Assembly (NCBI RefSeq): GCF_900117445.1 | Contig: NZ_FPEJ01000003.1 | Coordinates: forward strand, 1 to 64,000 | Origin: Hyphomicrobium sp. NDB2Meth4 | Lineage (GTDB): Bacteria > Pseudomonadota > Alphaproteobacteria > Rhizobiales > Hyphomicrobiaceae | DNA length: 64,000 nucleotides | Direction of reading: 5' to 3' | Shown: in pieces, positions 56,973-64,000 of the stretch | Layout of the letters: the number at the start of each line of letters is the position of its first letter | Numbering within the stretch: the first letter of the stretch is position 1 | Made by a program: the position numbers and the translations under genes | Notes under the pieces: model-generated | Database searches by the model: none | What the model saw: the letters and a program-made list of their open reading frames with translations, nothing else | What the model was told of the DNA's origin: nothing

Positions 56973-57806
56973 ATGACCGAGCAATTACGAAAGAGGATGG
57001 CACGATCAGCCGTCATTGCATTGGCTGCGGGCCTCGGCCTCGCCATGACCGGTGGCGCACGTGCCGATGAAGACGTCTGGCCCTCGCTCCAACGCGATGT
57101 GTTCGACTCCCGCCCGATGACCGAGAACGAAGGCATCATCCAGATCGACGCCCCGGAGCGCGCCGAAGATGCTGCCGTCGTGCCCATCACAGTGCGCCTG
57201 TCGCCCTCGTTCAAGGAGCCGGTGAAGTCGATGACGCTCGTTATCGACAAGAACCCCGCACCAGTCGCCGCCACTTTCACCTTCGGCCCCGCTGCCGGAA
57301 CCGTTGGCGGCGAGCGTCGCATGTCAACGCGCGTGCGCGTCGACAGCTATTCCTATGTGCACGCAGTTGTCGAAACAGCCGACGGCAAGCTGCACGTGGC
57401 CAAAAAGTTCGTGAAGGCTTCGGGCGGCTGCTCAGCACCGGCACCGAAGGACGCCGACGCAGAAACCGCCGAGCTCGGCAAGACGCTGGTCAAGAGCTAC
57501 GCGCCGGCCGTCGACACGACACCGCTGCGCGAAGGCCAGATCATGATCAAGCATCCCAACCGCAGCGGCATGCAGATCGATATGGAGACCCGCGGCTATA
57601 TCCCAGCGCGCTTCGTCAAGGACATCGAGGTGAAAAGCGGCGACGATCTGGTGTTCCGCGCCGAGACCGGAATCTCCATCGCCTCCAATCCGAACTTCCG
57701 CTTCACCTACGCCAACGCCGGAGACAAGCCGCTCACCGTGACGGCAGTCGACAGCGACGAGACCAAATTTTCCGGTCAATCGGCAAAGGAACCGGTCTCT
57801 CAGTAG
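56973..57806 (+). CDS. Quinoprotein-associated fused SoxYZ-like carrier
   Basis: This 277-residue secreted protein (signal peptide 1-31, ending GARA) fuses a SoxY-like N-terminal half (about 32-150), carrying the swinging-arm Cys in KASGGCSAP near residue 153, to a SoxZ-like C-terminal half (about 180-270). The latter holds IMIKHPNRSGMQ and ISIASNPNFRFTY. Such fused carriers are found next to PQQ quinoprotein dehydrogenases. Carried group unknown. It follows the MBL hydrolase in one apparent operon under the TetR gene. Confidence 0.88.
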   Translation: MTEQLRKRMARSAVIALAAGLGLAMTGGARADEDVWPSLQRDVFDSRPMTENEGIIQIDAPERAEDAAVVPITVRLSPSFKEPVKSMTLVIDKNPAPVAATFTFGPAAGTVGGERRMSTRVRVDSYSYVHAVVETADGKLHVAKKFVKASGGCSAPAPKDADAETAELGKTLVKSYAPAVDTTPLREGQIMIKHPNRSGMQIDMETRGYIPARFVKDIEVKSGDDLVFRAETGISIASNPNFRFTYANAGDKPLTVTAVDSDETKFSGQSAKEPVSQ

Positions 57807-57938
57807 ACCATCCGAGCCCCGGCGATTACGACGGCCCAGTGCCTTGTCCGGGTGCGATCATCTCCCGATCGCATCCGGCCCCCCTCCCCGGGCCCCATCC
57901 CCGGACAAGCCGCCGCCCCCTAGCCGTCGGCAAAACAA

Positions 57939-57966
57939 AAGCGCCGGAGATTTCTCTCCGGCGCTT
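57939..57966 (-). terminator. Intrinsic terminator of clpA
   Basis: A perfect 12-bp stem (AAGCGCCGGAGA/TCTCCGGCGCTT) with a GAAA loop on the minus strand is followed by a T-rich run (TTTTGTTTTG) for that strand. It starts about 27 bp after the clpA stop. On the plus strand the loop is TTTC and the tail is weaker, so it may also stop the SoxYZ transcript. Confidence 0.85.
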
Positions 57967-57992
57967 CGTTGTTTCTGAGCTGGCGCTCTCGC

Positions 57993-60455
57993 CTACTCGT
58001 CCTTGCGGCGCGGCACGTTCGGCACCGCTCCACCCGATGACTTCGACGACCGCTCCTTGCGCTCCTTCGGGCTCGGCAGAGCCTTGCGCGGAGCCGCCGC
58101 GTCGACGAGCACGGCCTGCGGCTCGTCCTCGTCCTCATCGTCGTCATCGTCGGCAGCCTTGCCCTTCGGCCGCTTAGTGGGATCGGGTGCCAGGAACTCG
58201 AAGACCAGCTTGCGGTCCTCGCCCTTGCCTTCCACGACCACCTTCACCGTGCCGCCATGCTCGAGCCGGCCGAACAACAGTTCATCGGCCAGCGGCTTCT
58301 TGATGTGCTCCTGTATGACGCGAGCGAGCGGACGAGCACCGAACTTCTCGTCATAGCCCTTCTCGGCCAGCCACCGCGTCGCCTCCTCGTCCAGTTCGAT
58401 GAGCACGCCGCGATCTGCAAGCTGCGCCTCGAGCTGGAAGATGAACTTCTCGACCACCTTGGTGATCACCTCCGGCGGCAGACCGGCGAAGGGAACCACC
58501 GCGTCGAGGCGGTTGCGGAACTCTGGCGTGAACATGCGGGCAATAGCCTCCGTGTCCTCGCCTTCCCGCTTGGCCCGGTTGAAGCCCATCGGCGGCTTGG
58601 CGAGGTCGGACGCGCCCGCGTTCGTCGTCATGATCAGCACGACGTTGCGGAAGTCGACCTGCTTGCCGTTGTGATCGGTAAGCTTGCCGTGATCCATTAC
58701 CTGCAACAGAATGTTGTAGAGATCAGGATGCGCCTTCTCGATCTCGTCCAGCAACAGCACGCAGTGCGGATGCTGGTCGATGCCGTCGGTCAAGAGACCG
58801 CCCTGGTCGAAGCCGACGTAGCCCGGAGGCGCGCCGATCAGGCGGCTGACCGTGTGCTTCTCCATGTACTCCGACATGTCGAAGCGCAGCAGCTCGATGC
58901 CCATGAGGTCGGCAAGCTGCTTGGCAACTTCGGTCTTGCCGACGCCCGTCGGCCCCGAAAACAGGTAGCAGCCGATCGGCTTCTCCGGCTCGCGCAGACC
59001 CGCACGCGACAGCTTGATCGCGGAAGAGAGCGCCTCGATCGCCTTGTCCTGACCGAACACGACGCGCTTCAGATCCTTTTCGATGTTCGCGAGAACTTCG
59101 GCATCGGACTTGGTCACCGTCTTTGGAGGAATGCGCGCCATCGTAGCGATGGTCGCCTCGATCTCCTTCACCGTGATCTTCTTCTTGCGCTTGTTCTCCG
59201 GCACCAGCATCTGCGAGGCGCCCGTCTCGTCGATCACGTCGATCGCCTTGTCGGGCAGCTTGCGGTCGTGCAGGTACTTGGCCGACAGCTCCACCGCGGT
59301 GCGAATGGCATCGTTGGTGTACTTCAGCTTGTGGAAGCTCTCGAAGTAGGGCTTGAGGCCCTTGAGGATCGCCACGGAATCCTCGACCGAGGGCTCCTTC
59401 ACATCGATCTTCTGGAACCGGCGCACCAGCGCGCGGTCCTTCTCGAAGTGCTGGCGATACTCCTTGTATGTCGTCGAGCCGATGCAACGCACGCTGCCCG
59501 ACTGCAAGGCCGGCTTCAGAAGGTTCGAGGCATCCATGGCGCCGCCCGACGTCGCACCCGCACCGATCACGGTGTGGATCTCGTCGATGAACAGGATCGA
59601 CCCTGGATAGTTCTCGATCTCCTTCATCACCGCCTTGAGGCGCTCTTCGAAATCGCCGCGATAGCGCGTGCCCGCGAGCAGCGCACCCATGTCGAGTGCG
59701 AAGATCGTGGCATCCTGCAGAACTTCCGGCACCTCGCCCTTGATGATCTTGCGCGCGAGACCTTCCGCGATCGCCGTCTTGCCGACGCCCGGATCACCCA
59801 CCAGAAGCGGGTTGTTCTTCTGCCGGCGGCACAGCACCTGGATCGTGCGCAGAACCTCTGGCTCACGGCCGATCAGCGGATCGATCTTACCGTCGCGCGC
59901 CTTTCGGTTGAGGTTGACGCAGTAGGTATTGAGCGCGTCCTGGCCGGGCTTGCGCTCTTCGCCCTCCTGCTGCTCCTCGTCGACACCACGAACATGGCGC
60001 GGCTCGTTCATGCCGGGGCGCTTGGCAATTCCATGGCTGATGTACTGCACGGCATCAAAGCGCGTCATCTCCTGCTCCTGGAGGAAGTACGCGGCGTGGC
60101 TTTCACGCTCGGCGAAGATTGCCACGAGCACGTTCGCGCCCGTCACCTCTTCGCGTCCCGATGATTGCACGTGCACGACGGCGCGATGGATCACGCGCTG
60201 GAAGCCAGTCGTCGGCTGGGCTTCCGTCGCCTCCTTGGAGACGAGCGCGGACAAATCGTTGTCGAGGTAATTCGTAACGCGTGAGCGCAGCGTATCCAGA
60301 TCGACCGTACAGGCCCGCATCACCGCGGCGGCGTCTCGATCGTCGAGAAGAGCTAGCAACAGATGTTCGAGCGTTGCGTATTCATGGCTACGCTCGTTGG
60401 CGGCTTCCAAAGCGCGATGCAGGGCGCTTTCCAGGCTCTTCGAGAACGACGGCAA
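57993..60455 (-). CDS. clpA: ATP-dependent Clp protease ATPase subunit ClpA
   Basis: ClpA unfolds substrates and feeds them to ClpP. The 820-residue protein has the double Clp_N (about 1-145), D1 with [13 protein letters not shown] near residue 217, and D2 with [13 protein letters not shown] near residue 500. The arginine-finger and sensor regions look normal. The start is a TTG 7 bp after clpS, with AGG upstream; the N-terminus [16 protein letters not shown] is that of ClpA. The C-terminal tail (about 755-820) is long, first acidic ([10 protein letters not shown]), then basic. Confidence 0.96.
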   Translation of the reverse strand: MPSFSKSLESALHRALEAANERSHEYATLEHLLLALLDDRDAAAVMRACTVDLDTLRSRVTNYLDNDLSALVSKEATEAQPTTGFQRVIHRAVVHVQSSGREEVTGANVLVAIFAERESHAAYFLQEQEMTRFDAVQYISHGIAKRPGMNEPRHVRGVDEEQQEGEERKPGQDALNTYCVNLNRKARDGKIDPLIGREPEVLRTIQVLCRRQKNNPLLVGDPGVGKTAIAEGLARKIIKGEVPEVLQDATIFALDMGALLAGTRYRGDFEERLKAVMKEIENYPGSILFIDEIHTVIGAGATSGGAMDASNLLKPALQSGSVRCIGSTTYKEYRQHFEKDRALVRRFQKIDVKEPSVEDSVAILKGLKPYFESFHKLKYTNDAIRTAVELSAKYLHDRKLPDKAIDVIDETGASQMLVPENKRKKKITVKEIEATIATMARIPPKTVTKSDAEVLANIEKDLKRVVFGQDKAIEALSSAIKLSRAGLREPEKPIGCYLFSGPTGVGKTEVAKQLADLMGIELLRFDMSEYMEKHTVSRLIGAPPGYVGFDQGGLLTDGIDQHPHCVLLLDEIEKAHPDLYNILLQVMDHGKLTDHNGKQVDFRNVVLIMTTNAGASDLAKPPMGFNRAKREGEDTEAIARMFTPEFRNRLDAVVPFAGLPPEVITKVVEKFIFQLEAQLADRGVLIELDEEATRWLAEKGYDEKFGARPLARVIQEHIKKPLADELLFGRLEHGGTVKVVVEGKGEDRKLVFEFLAPDPTKRPKGKAADDDDDEDEDEPQAVLVDAAAPRKALPSPKERKERSSKSSGGAVPNVPRRKDE

Positions 60456-60462
60456 GGCTTAC

Positions 60463-60861
60463 CTACTCTTTCTCCATGGTGCACTGCAGAGGATGACCGT
60501 TCTGTCGTGAAAAATCCATGACTTGCGTGACTTTGGTTTCTGCCACCTCGTAAGGATAGACGCCGCACACGCCGACGCCTTTGTGATGTACGTGAAGCAT
60601 AATGCGCGTTGCCTCATCACGTCCCTTGGAGAAATACTTCTCCAGCACGAGAACGACGAATTCCATTGGAGTGTAGTCGTCGTTCAACAGCAGCACTTTA
60701 TAAAGGCTCGGCTTCTTGGTTTTGGGCCGAGTCTTCGTCGCAATGCCGGTTCGTCCATCCTCCGAGCCGCCGTCCTTGTTCGGAGGCTCGCGACCCGGTG
60801 GATCGTTCTTAGCGCCGGTCCATTGAAGGCCCCGGAGCCCCAGCGTCAGCGTGTTCGCCAT
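60463..60861 (-). CDS. clpS: ATP-dependent Clp protease adaptor ClpS
   Basis: ClpS delivers N-degron substrates to ClpA. This 132-residue protein has the ClpS core (about 50-130): [20 protein letters not shown] with the N-end residue pocket, [21 protein letters not shown] and [12 protein letters not shown]. The N-terminal 45 residues are extended and polar, longer than in E. coli ClpS (106 residues). It is directly upstream of clpA on the same strand. Confidence 0.96.
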   Translation of the reverse strand: MANTLTLGLRGLQWTGAKNDPPGREPPNKDGGSEDGRTGIATKTRPKTKKPSLYKVLLLNDDYTPMEFVVLVLEKYFSKGRDEATRIMLHVHHKGVGVCGVYPYEVAETKVTQVMDFSRQNGHPLQCTMEKE

Positions 60862-61081
60862 TCCTGCCAGCGTCCGTCTTGGGACCGTGCGTGTTGCACC
60901 GGCCCATCTTTCCCAACTGCGCGCCTCAGCGCTTCTCGAACACTCACGATACGCAACGGCACGCGTGGCTGCAAATGACGTCCCCTTGGCCTCCAGAGCC
61001 CCAGCATTGGCGGGTCTACGGCTCGGTAAACGCCCGACTCCATCGTCCCAGATTACATATGATGGGGAGGCAACCGGACAC

Positions 61082-61107
61082 AAAAAAGGCCCGGCATGCG
61101 CCGAGCC
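61082..61107 (-). terminator. Intrinsic terminator of the phasin gene
   Basis: On the minus strand GGCTCGGC-GCAT-GCCGGGCC forms an 8-bp stem with one G-U pair and a 4-base loop, followed by six T. It begins 37 bp after the phasin stop, separating the phasin from clpS-clpA. Confidence 0.85.
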
Positions 61108-61144
61108 CTTGTTGTCGATGCCGCACATCGTAGAAGAAGCCGGC

Positions 61145-61474
61145 TCAGCCGCCGTTCTGCAGGATCTTCTCGACGGGCTTGTAGGCCTCTTTCGCCATGC
61201 TCGCGTACATGCCGCCGATCTTGGAGACCTGCTGCATATAGTCGTCATAGGCGCGCTTTGCGTAGCTGGTCTGGATCTCGACCGCCTGCTCGACGGACTT
61301 CGACGACATGAGCTTTTCCAGCGTCGACGTGCCTTCCTCGAACGAGCGCTTGGTGTAGTCGCTCATCTCGGCGGCAATCGCCTGCCAGCTCTTATTCCAC
61401 TCGCCGAGTATCTTCATGGCGCTGTCGACGTTGGTCTGACCGAGCTTCTGAATGTCTTCCATATTCTTAATCAT
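61145..61474 (-). CDS. Phasin family protein
   Basis: This 109-residue protein is a typical small phasin, an all-helical amphipathic coat protein of polyhydroxyalkanoate granules. The core [20 protein letters not shown] and [20 protein letters not shown] match the phasin_2 family. A TTGC-N3-GCAA palindrome is about 115 bp upstream. Its presence suggests that the organism stores PHA. Confidence 0.9.
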   Translation of the reverse strand: MIKNMEDIQKLGQTNVDSAMKILGEWNKSWQAIAAEMSDYTKRSFEEGTSTLEKLMSSKSVEQAVEIQTSYAKRAYDDYMQQVSKIGGMYASMAKEAYKPVEKILQNGG

Positions 61475-61588
61475 GCTGCCATCCGTGTCCTAGAGATACT
61501 CACGAAACGTGCGCAGTGCCCCCGACCCGATAAGGGCCTCACCTGAGCTTCATTTTTATCCGCGGTGCACAATAATTCAAGGCGTTTT

Positions 61589-61599
61589 TTGCACCGCAA
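61589..61599. promoter_or_regulatory. TTGC-N3-GCAA palindrome in the phasin upstream region
   Basis: A perfect TTGC-ACC-GCAA palindrome is set in a larger inverted repeat (GCGGTGCA at 61562-61569 and TGCACCGC at 61590-61597). PhaR regulators of phasin genes bind similar TGC-rich sites (CTGC-N3/4-GCAG in Paracoccus). The match is suggestive but inexact. Confidence 0.35.
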
Positions 61600-61847
61600 T
61601 ATGTTCCAGCTGATTTTAGTCGGATTAACCGGACCGAAGTCGCATTCGCGTATGGTTGCCGTGGGACAGGATCATTGCCGCATCGTCGGGCCGGGCACCT
61701 TGCGCCGTAAAGAGGCCCCAAAACGATGCTCCCTTTGAAGCACCGTCCAGCACAGGGCACGATAATTGGGGGTCAATGTAACCCCCTATCCGAGCGTCAT
61801 TTTTCTGGATCCAAGCTGCCTAGCGCAGACGGTGAAATGGTCGGGTG

Positions 61848-63386
61848 ATGTTTTTCGCGTCGAAGTATTGCAATCCCCTTAGGCTGTGGCTTGCGCCGCT
61901 AGCACTTTTGCTAACGCTGCTGTTGCCACTGCATCAGACGGCTCAGGCCGCCACGCCTCGGTCGGCATCTCTGGTTGTCGATGCCAACACCGGAGCCGTG
62001 CTGCAGAGCAAGGGCGCCGACGACCCCGTTTATCCGGCCTCTCTCACCAAGATGATGACGCTCTACATGACCTTCGAGCTCATCGAGATGGGGCGCCTCA
62101 ACTATTCCTCCAAGATCAAAATGACCGAGGAGGGCGCCGACGCGGCCCCTTCCAAGCTGGACCTGAAGCCCGGCGAGGAACTGACTGTCCTCGATGCCAT
62201 CAAGGCCCTCGTCACCAAATCCGCAAACGACGTCGCCATCGCACTTGGCCAGCACATTGCCGGCAGCGAGGCAAATTTCGCCCGCCTGATGACCAAGAGG
62301 GCGCGCGAACTCGGAATGAGCAAAACCACATTCCGTAACGCTTCAGGCCTTCCCAACCCGGACCAAGTCACCACCGCCCGAGATATGGTGACCCTGGGCC
62401 TGCGCCTGCAGGACGATTTTCCGCGGCACTACCGGCTGTTCGCGACGCGCGAGTTCACGTTCCGCGGCAAGACCTATCGCAACCACAACGGTCTCCTCGC
62501 GCGCTATCGCGGTACCGACGGCATCAAGACCGGCTACACCCGCGCTTCGGGCTTCAATCTCGTCTCCTCCGTCAGACGCGACGGCAAGCACGTCGTCGCC
62601 GCAGTGTTCGGCGGCAAGACCGCTCGCATCCGCAATGCGCGTATGCAATCGCTGATTACCGCGGCGCTTCCCAAGGCCTCGACCACCGTTACGCGCAAGC
62701 CCTCTCTCGTCGCCCGCGCCACGCCAAAGCCCGTGCCGGCGCGCCAGCCAGTACGCGTGGCCGCGGCCACCCCGCGCGCAGAACTGCCCCCGCCAGCGCC
62801 GCGCCCCGCGCCGCCACGCGCATCGCAATCGACAGAGCAGTCGCGCGAAGCAACCATAGCGGTCGCCAAAGTCCGCTCGGTCCGCATCGACGAGCCGCGG
62901 GCCGACCTGGCCCCCGATGCGGCCACAGCACAGCTCGCCGTCGCCTCTTCCGCCGACGCCGACATGCCGCGTCAGCCGGTTCGCGCCAGCGCAGATTTTG
63001 GTTTCCCCCGTTTCGTGCCTGAGACCGGCGCGCTGCGTCCCTCGACCCTCGCCGACCAAGCCGCACACCTTGAGCGCGTCCAGGACCCAGCTCCCGCACC
63101 TGCCGCGCGTCAGGCCCCCGCACCATCCGTGCAAAGCTCCGCGCGTGGCGGCTTCGAAATTCAAATCGGCGCTTACGGCGACTCCGCCGAGGCCGAAAAG
63201 CGCATATCCGCCGCTCGTCAGCGTGCCGGTGGCATGTTGGATGGCTATCGTGCGGTTGCCATTCCCGTGCAGGGAGGCAAGCTTTATCGTGCCCGCTTCC
63301 AGGGCTTCACGTCGACCGCCGCCAACGACACCTGCACGCGCCTTCGCGGCATGCGCATCGACTGCTTCGTTACCCGCCCCCAGTAA
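61848..63386 (+). CDS. dacA: D-alanyl-D-alanine carboxypeptidase with C-terminal SPOR domain
   Basis: This 512-residue class C low-molecular-weight penicillin-binding protein trims the last D-Ala of peptidoglycan stem peptides. It has a signal peptide (1-33), then the catalytic motifs SLTK (near 66), SAN (near 125) and KTG (near 228). A Pro/Ala/Arg-rich linker (about 285-430) leads to a SPOR domain (about 430-510), which binds denuded glycan at the septum. The ATG at 61848 is preferred over the GTG at 61845. Confidence 0.93.
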   Translation: MFFASKYCNPLRLWLAPLALLLTLLLPLHQTAQAATPRSASLVVDANTGAVLQSKGADDPVYPASLTKMMTLYMTFELIEMGRLNYSSKIKMTEEGADAAPSKLDLKPGEELTVLDAIKALVTKSANDVAIALGQHIAGSEANFARLMTKRARELGMSKTTFRNASGLPNPDQVTTARDMVTLGLRLQDDFPRHYRLFATREFTFRGKTYRNHNGLLARYRGTDGIKTGYTRASGFNLVSSVRRDGKHVVAAVFGGKTARIRNARMQSLITAALPKASTTVTRKPSLVARATPKPVPARQPVRVAAATPRAELPPPAPRPAPPRASQSTEQSREATIAVAKVRSVRIDEPRADLAPDAATAQLAVASSADADMPRQPVRASADFGFPRFVPETGALRPSTLADQAAHLERVQDPAPAPAARQAPAPSVQSSARGGFEIQIGAYGDSAEAEKRISAARQRAGGMLDGYRAVAIPVQGGKLYRARFQGFTSTAANDTCTRLRGMRIDCFVTRPQ

Positions 63387-63405
63387 GCGCAAACAGCTGT
63401 CAGCG

Positions 63406-64000
63406 TCACCCGCGCAACGCCGCGAGCGCGACGTCTTTCGCCTCGTTGATTTTAGCCGCCAGGTAGGTCGACCCGCCGCGATCGGGATGCAGTCTCAGCA
63501 TCAGCTCGCGATGCGCTCGACGTATCGCGTCCTCGTCGGCTCCTTCGGCCAGCCCGAGAATATCCAGCGCTTCTTCGCGCGTCATACGCCCGTCCGGGCC
63601 GCGGCTCATGTCCGATTCACCGCGCGCCATGTCTTCGCGCCAGCTCGGATGGATTCGGTCGAGATACGCCTCGACAAGCTGCGCGGACTGCGGATCGACA
63701 TGCCTGCAGTCCTGCCACAAAAGCCCCAGATCGGTTGGACTGAGCGATGCCATGTCGCGCCCCGCAAACATGCCCTTCTTGACGCGCCCGTGCATCTCGC
63801 CGGTATCGTGGTCGAGTTCCATCTCCAGATGGTCGGTGACGATGCGCGAGCTCTGCCCCGGCGTGCGGCGCGCGTTCCCGCCACCGCCCAGCCACGGCGG
63901 GGCCGTGCGCCCCCAGATCAGCCACGAACCAAACATGCCGAGAGGAACGGCAATCGCGCCGAGCCCGCGCATGAAGAGAATTCCGGCCGCGAGCAGCGAG
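63406..64000 (-). CDS. J-domain membrane protein, 5' end cut by window
   Basis: The frame stays open to the window end, so the start is outside. The visible 198 residues start with a hydrophobic segment (LLAAGILFMRGLGAIAVPLGMF in part), a cytosolic middle with GGGGNARRTPGQSSRIVTDH, and a C-terminal J domain (about 125-198) with HPDRGG. J domains stimulate Hsp70 ATPase. This layout, a membrane anchor and C-terminal J domain, is the DnaJ-like class near dacA in alphaproteobacteria. Partial. Confidence 0.85.
   Translation of the reverse strand, partial: SLLAAGILFMRGLGAIAVPLGMFGSWLIWGRTAPPWLGGGGNARRTPGQSSRIVTDHLEMELDHDTGEMHGRVKKGMFAGRDMASLSPTDLGLLWQDCRHVDPQSAQLVEAYLDRIHPSWREDMARGESDMSRGPDGRMTREEALDILGLAEGADEDAIRRAHRELMLRLHPDRGGSTYLAAKINEAKDVALAALRG

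Noticed and set aside
58257-60164. A 635-residue plus-strand frame inside clpA
   Set aside because: It mirrors clpA and has no domain; long antisense frames are common in high-GC genes.

Overview
The window is a 64 kb, GC-rich, densely coded stretch of an alphaproteobacterial chromosome, most likely a member of Hyphomicrobiales (Rhizobiales). This rests on gene content and not on any database search: a divK-pleD pair next to a DUF3572 gene, an EipB/DUF1849 envelope protein, a pyrB-pyrC'-plsY-dprA-topA-rnr-DUF983-rpmG run, a clpS-clpA-phasin-dacA block, betaine-lipid genes btaAB, and a methylotroph-type quinoprotein-associated SoxYZ carrier. The phasin suggests polyhydroxyalkanoate storage. 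The exact genus cannot be fixed from the sequence alone.

Layout. 0-0.6 kb: gene-poor DNA beside a tRNA-Ser(GCT). 0.8-10 kb: small exported proteins, a quinone oxidoreductase, a DedA protein, btaB-btaA with a candidate Pho box, an unlisted 55-residue basic protein, two methyltransferases and a ChaA-type antiporter. 10-17 kb: signalling and envelope genes (GGDEF-EAL protein, YceI with cytochrome b561, CHASE2 adenylate cyclase, alpha/beta hydrolase). 17-22 kb: ilvA with a coupled unknown gene, an ArsR-SRPBCC pair with two operator palindromes and an apparently leaderless promoter, a DUF938 protein and a patatin-like lipoprotein. 22-29 kb: a minus-strand run gatC-gatA-chorismate mutase-membrane protein-bactofilin-gatB, preceded by a fused transporter/spermidine-synthase-like gene. 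29-44 kb: ruvX, a PcfJ-like protein, an AidB-like dehydrogenase, then the conserved pyrB-to-rpmG run. 44-50.6 kb: pleD, divK, DUF3572, eipB, and a RidA/GDPD/GNAT/HIT series. 50.6-58 kb: a more accessory-looking stretch (MFS carrier, a degenerate patatin paralogue, an Ntn hydrolase, a TetR regulator, an MBL hydrolase and a fused SoxYZ carrier). 58-64 kb: clpA, clpS, phasin, dacA and a J-domain protein cut by the window end.

How the genes work together. btaA and btaB should make the phosphorus-free betaine lipid DGTS when phosphate is scarce, which fits the Pho-box-like sequence upstream. gatCAB makes Gln-tRNA and/or Asn-tRNA by transamidation. pyrB with a metal-ligand-deficient pyrC' would form an aspartate carbamoyltransferase complex. 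divK-pleD feed cell-cycle phosphosignalling and c-di-GMP. clpS hands substrates to ClpA. The MBL hydrolase and SoxYZ-like carrier form a two-gene part of the quinoprotein relay system, but no quinoprotein dehydrogenase is in the window.

The points most worth a second look are the pseudoenzyme paralogue of the patatin lipoprotein, the diverged echo of the pyrC' 3' end just after its stop, the ArsR promoter architecture, the Pho-box candidate upstream of btaA, and the PcfJ-like gene. I found no CRISPR array, insertion sequence, rRNA gene or prophage. I did not see one large undescribed multi-gene system; the novelty is in smaller units.
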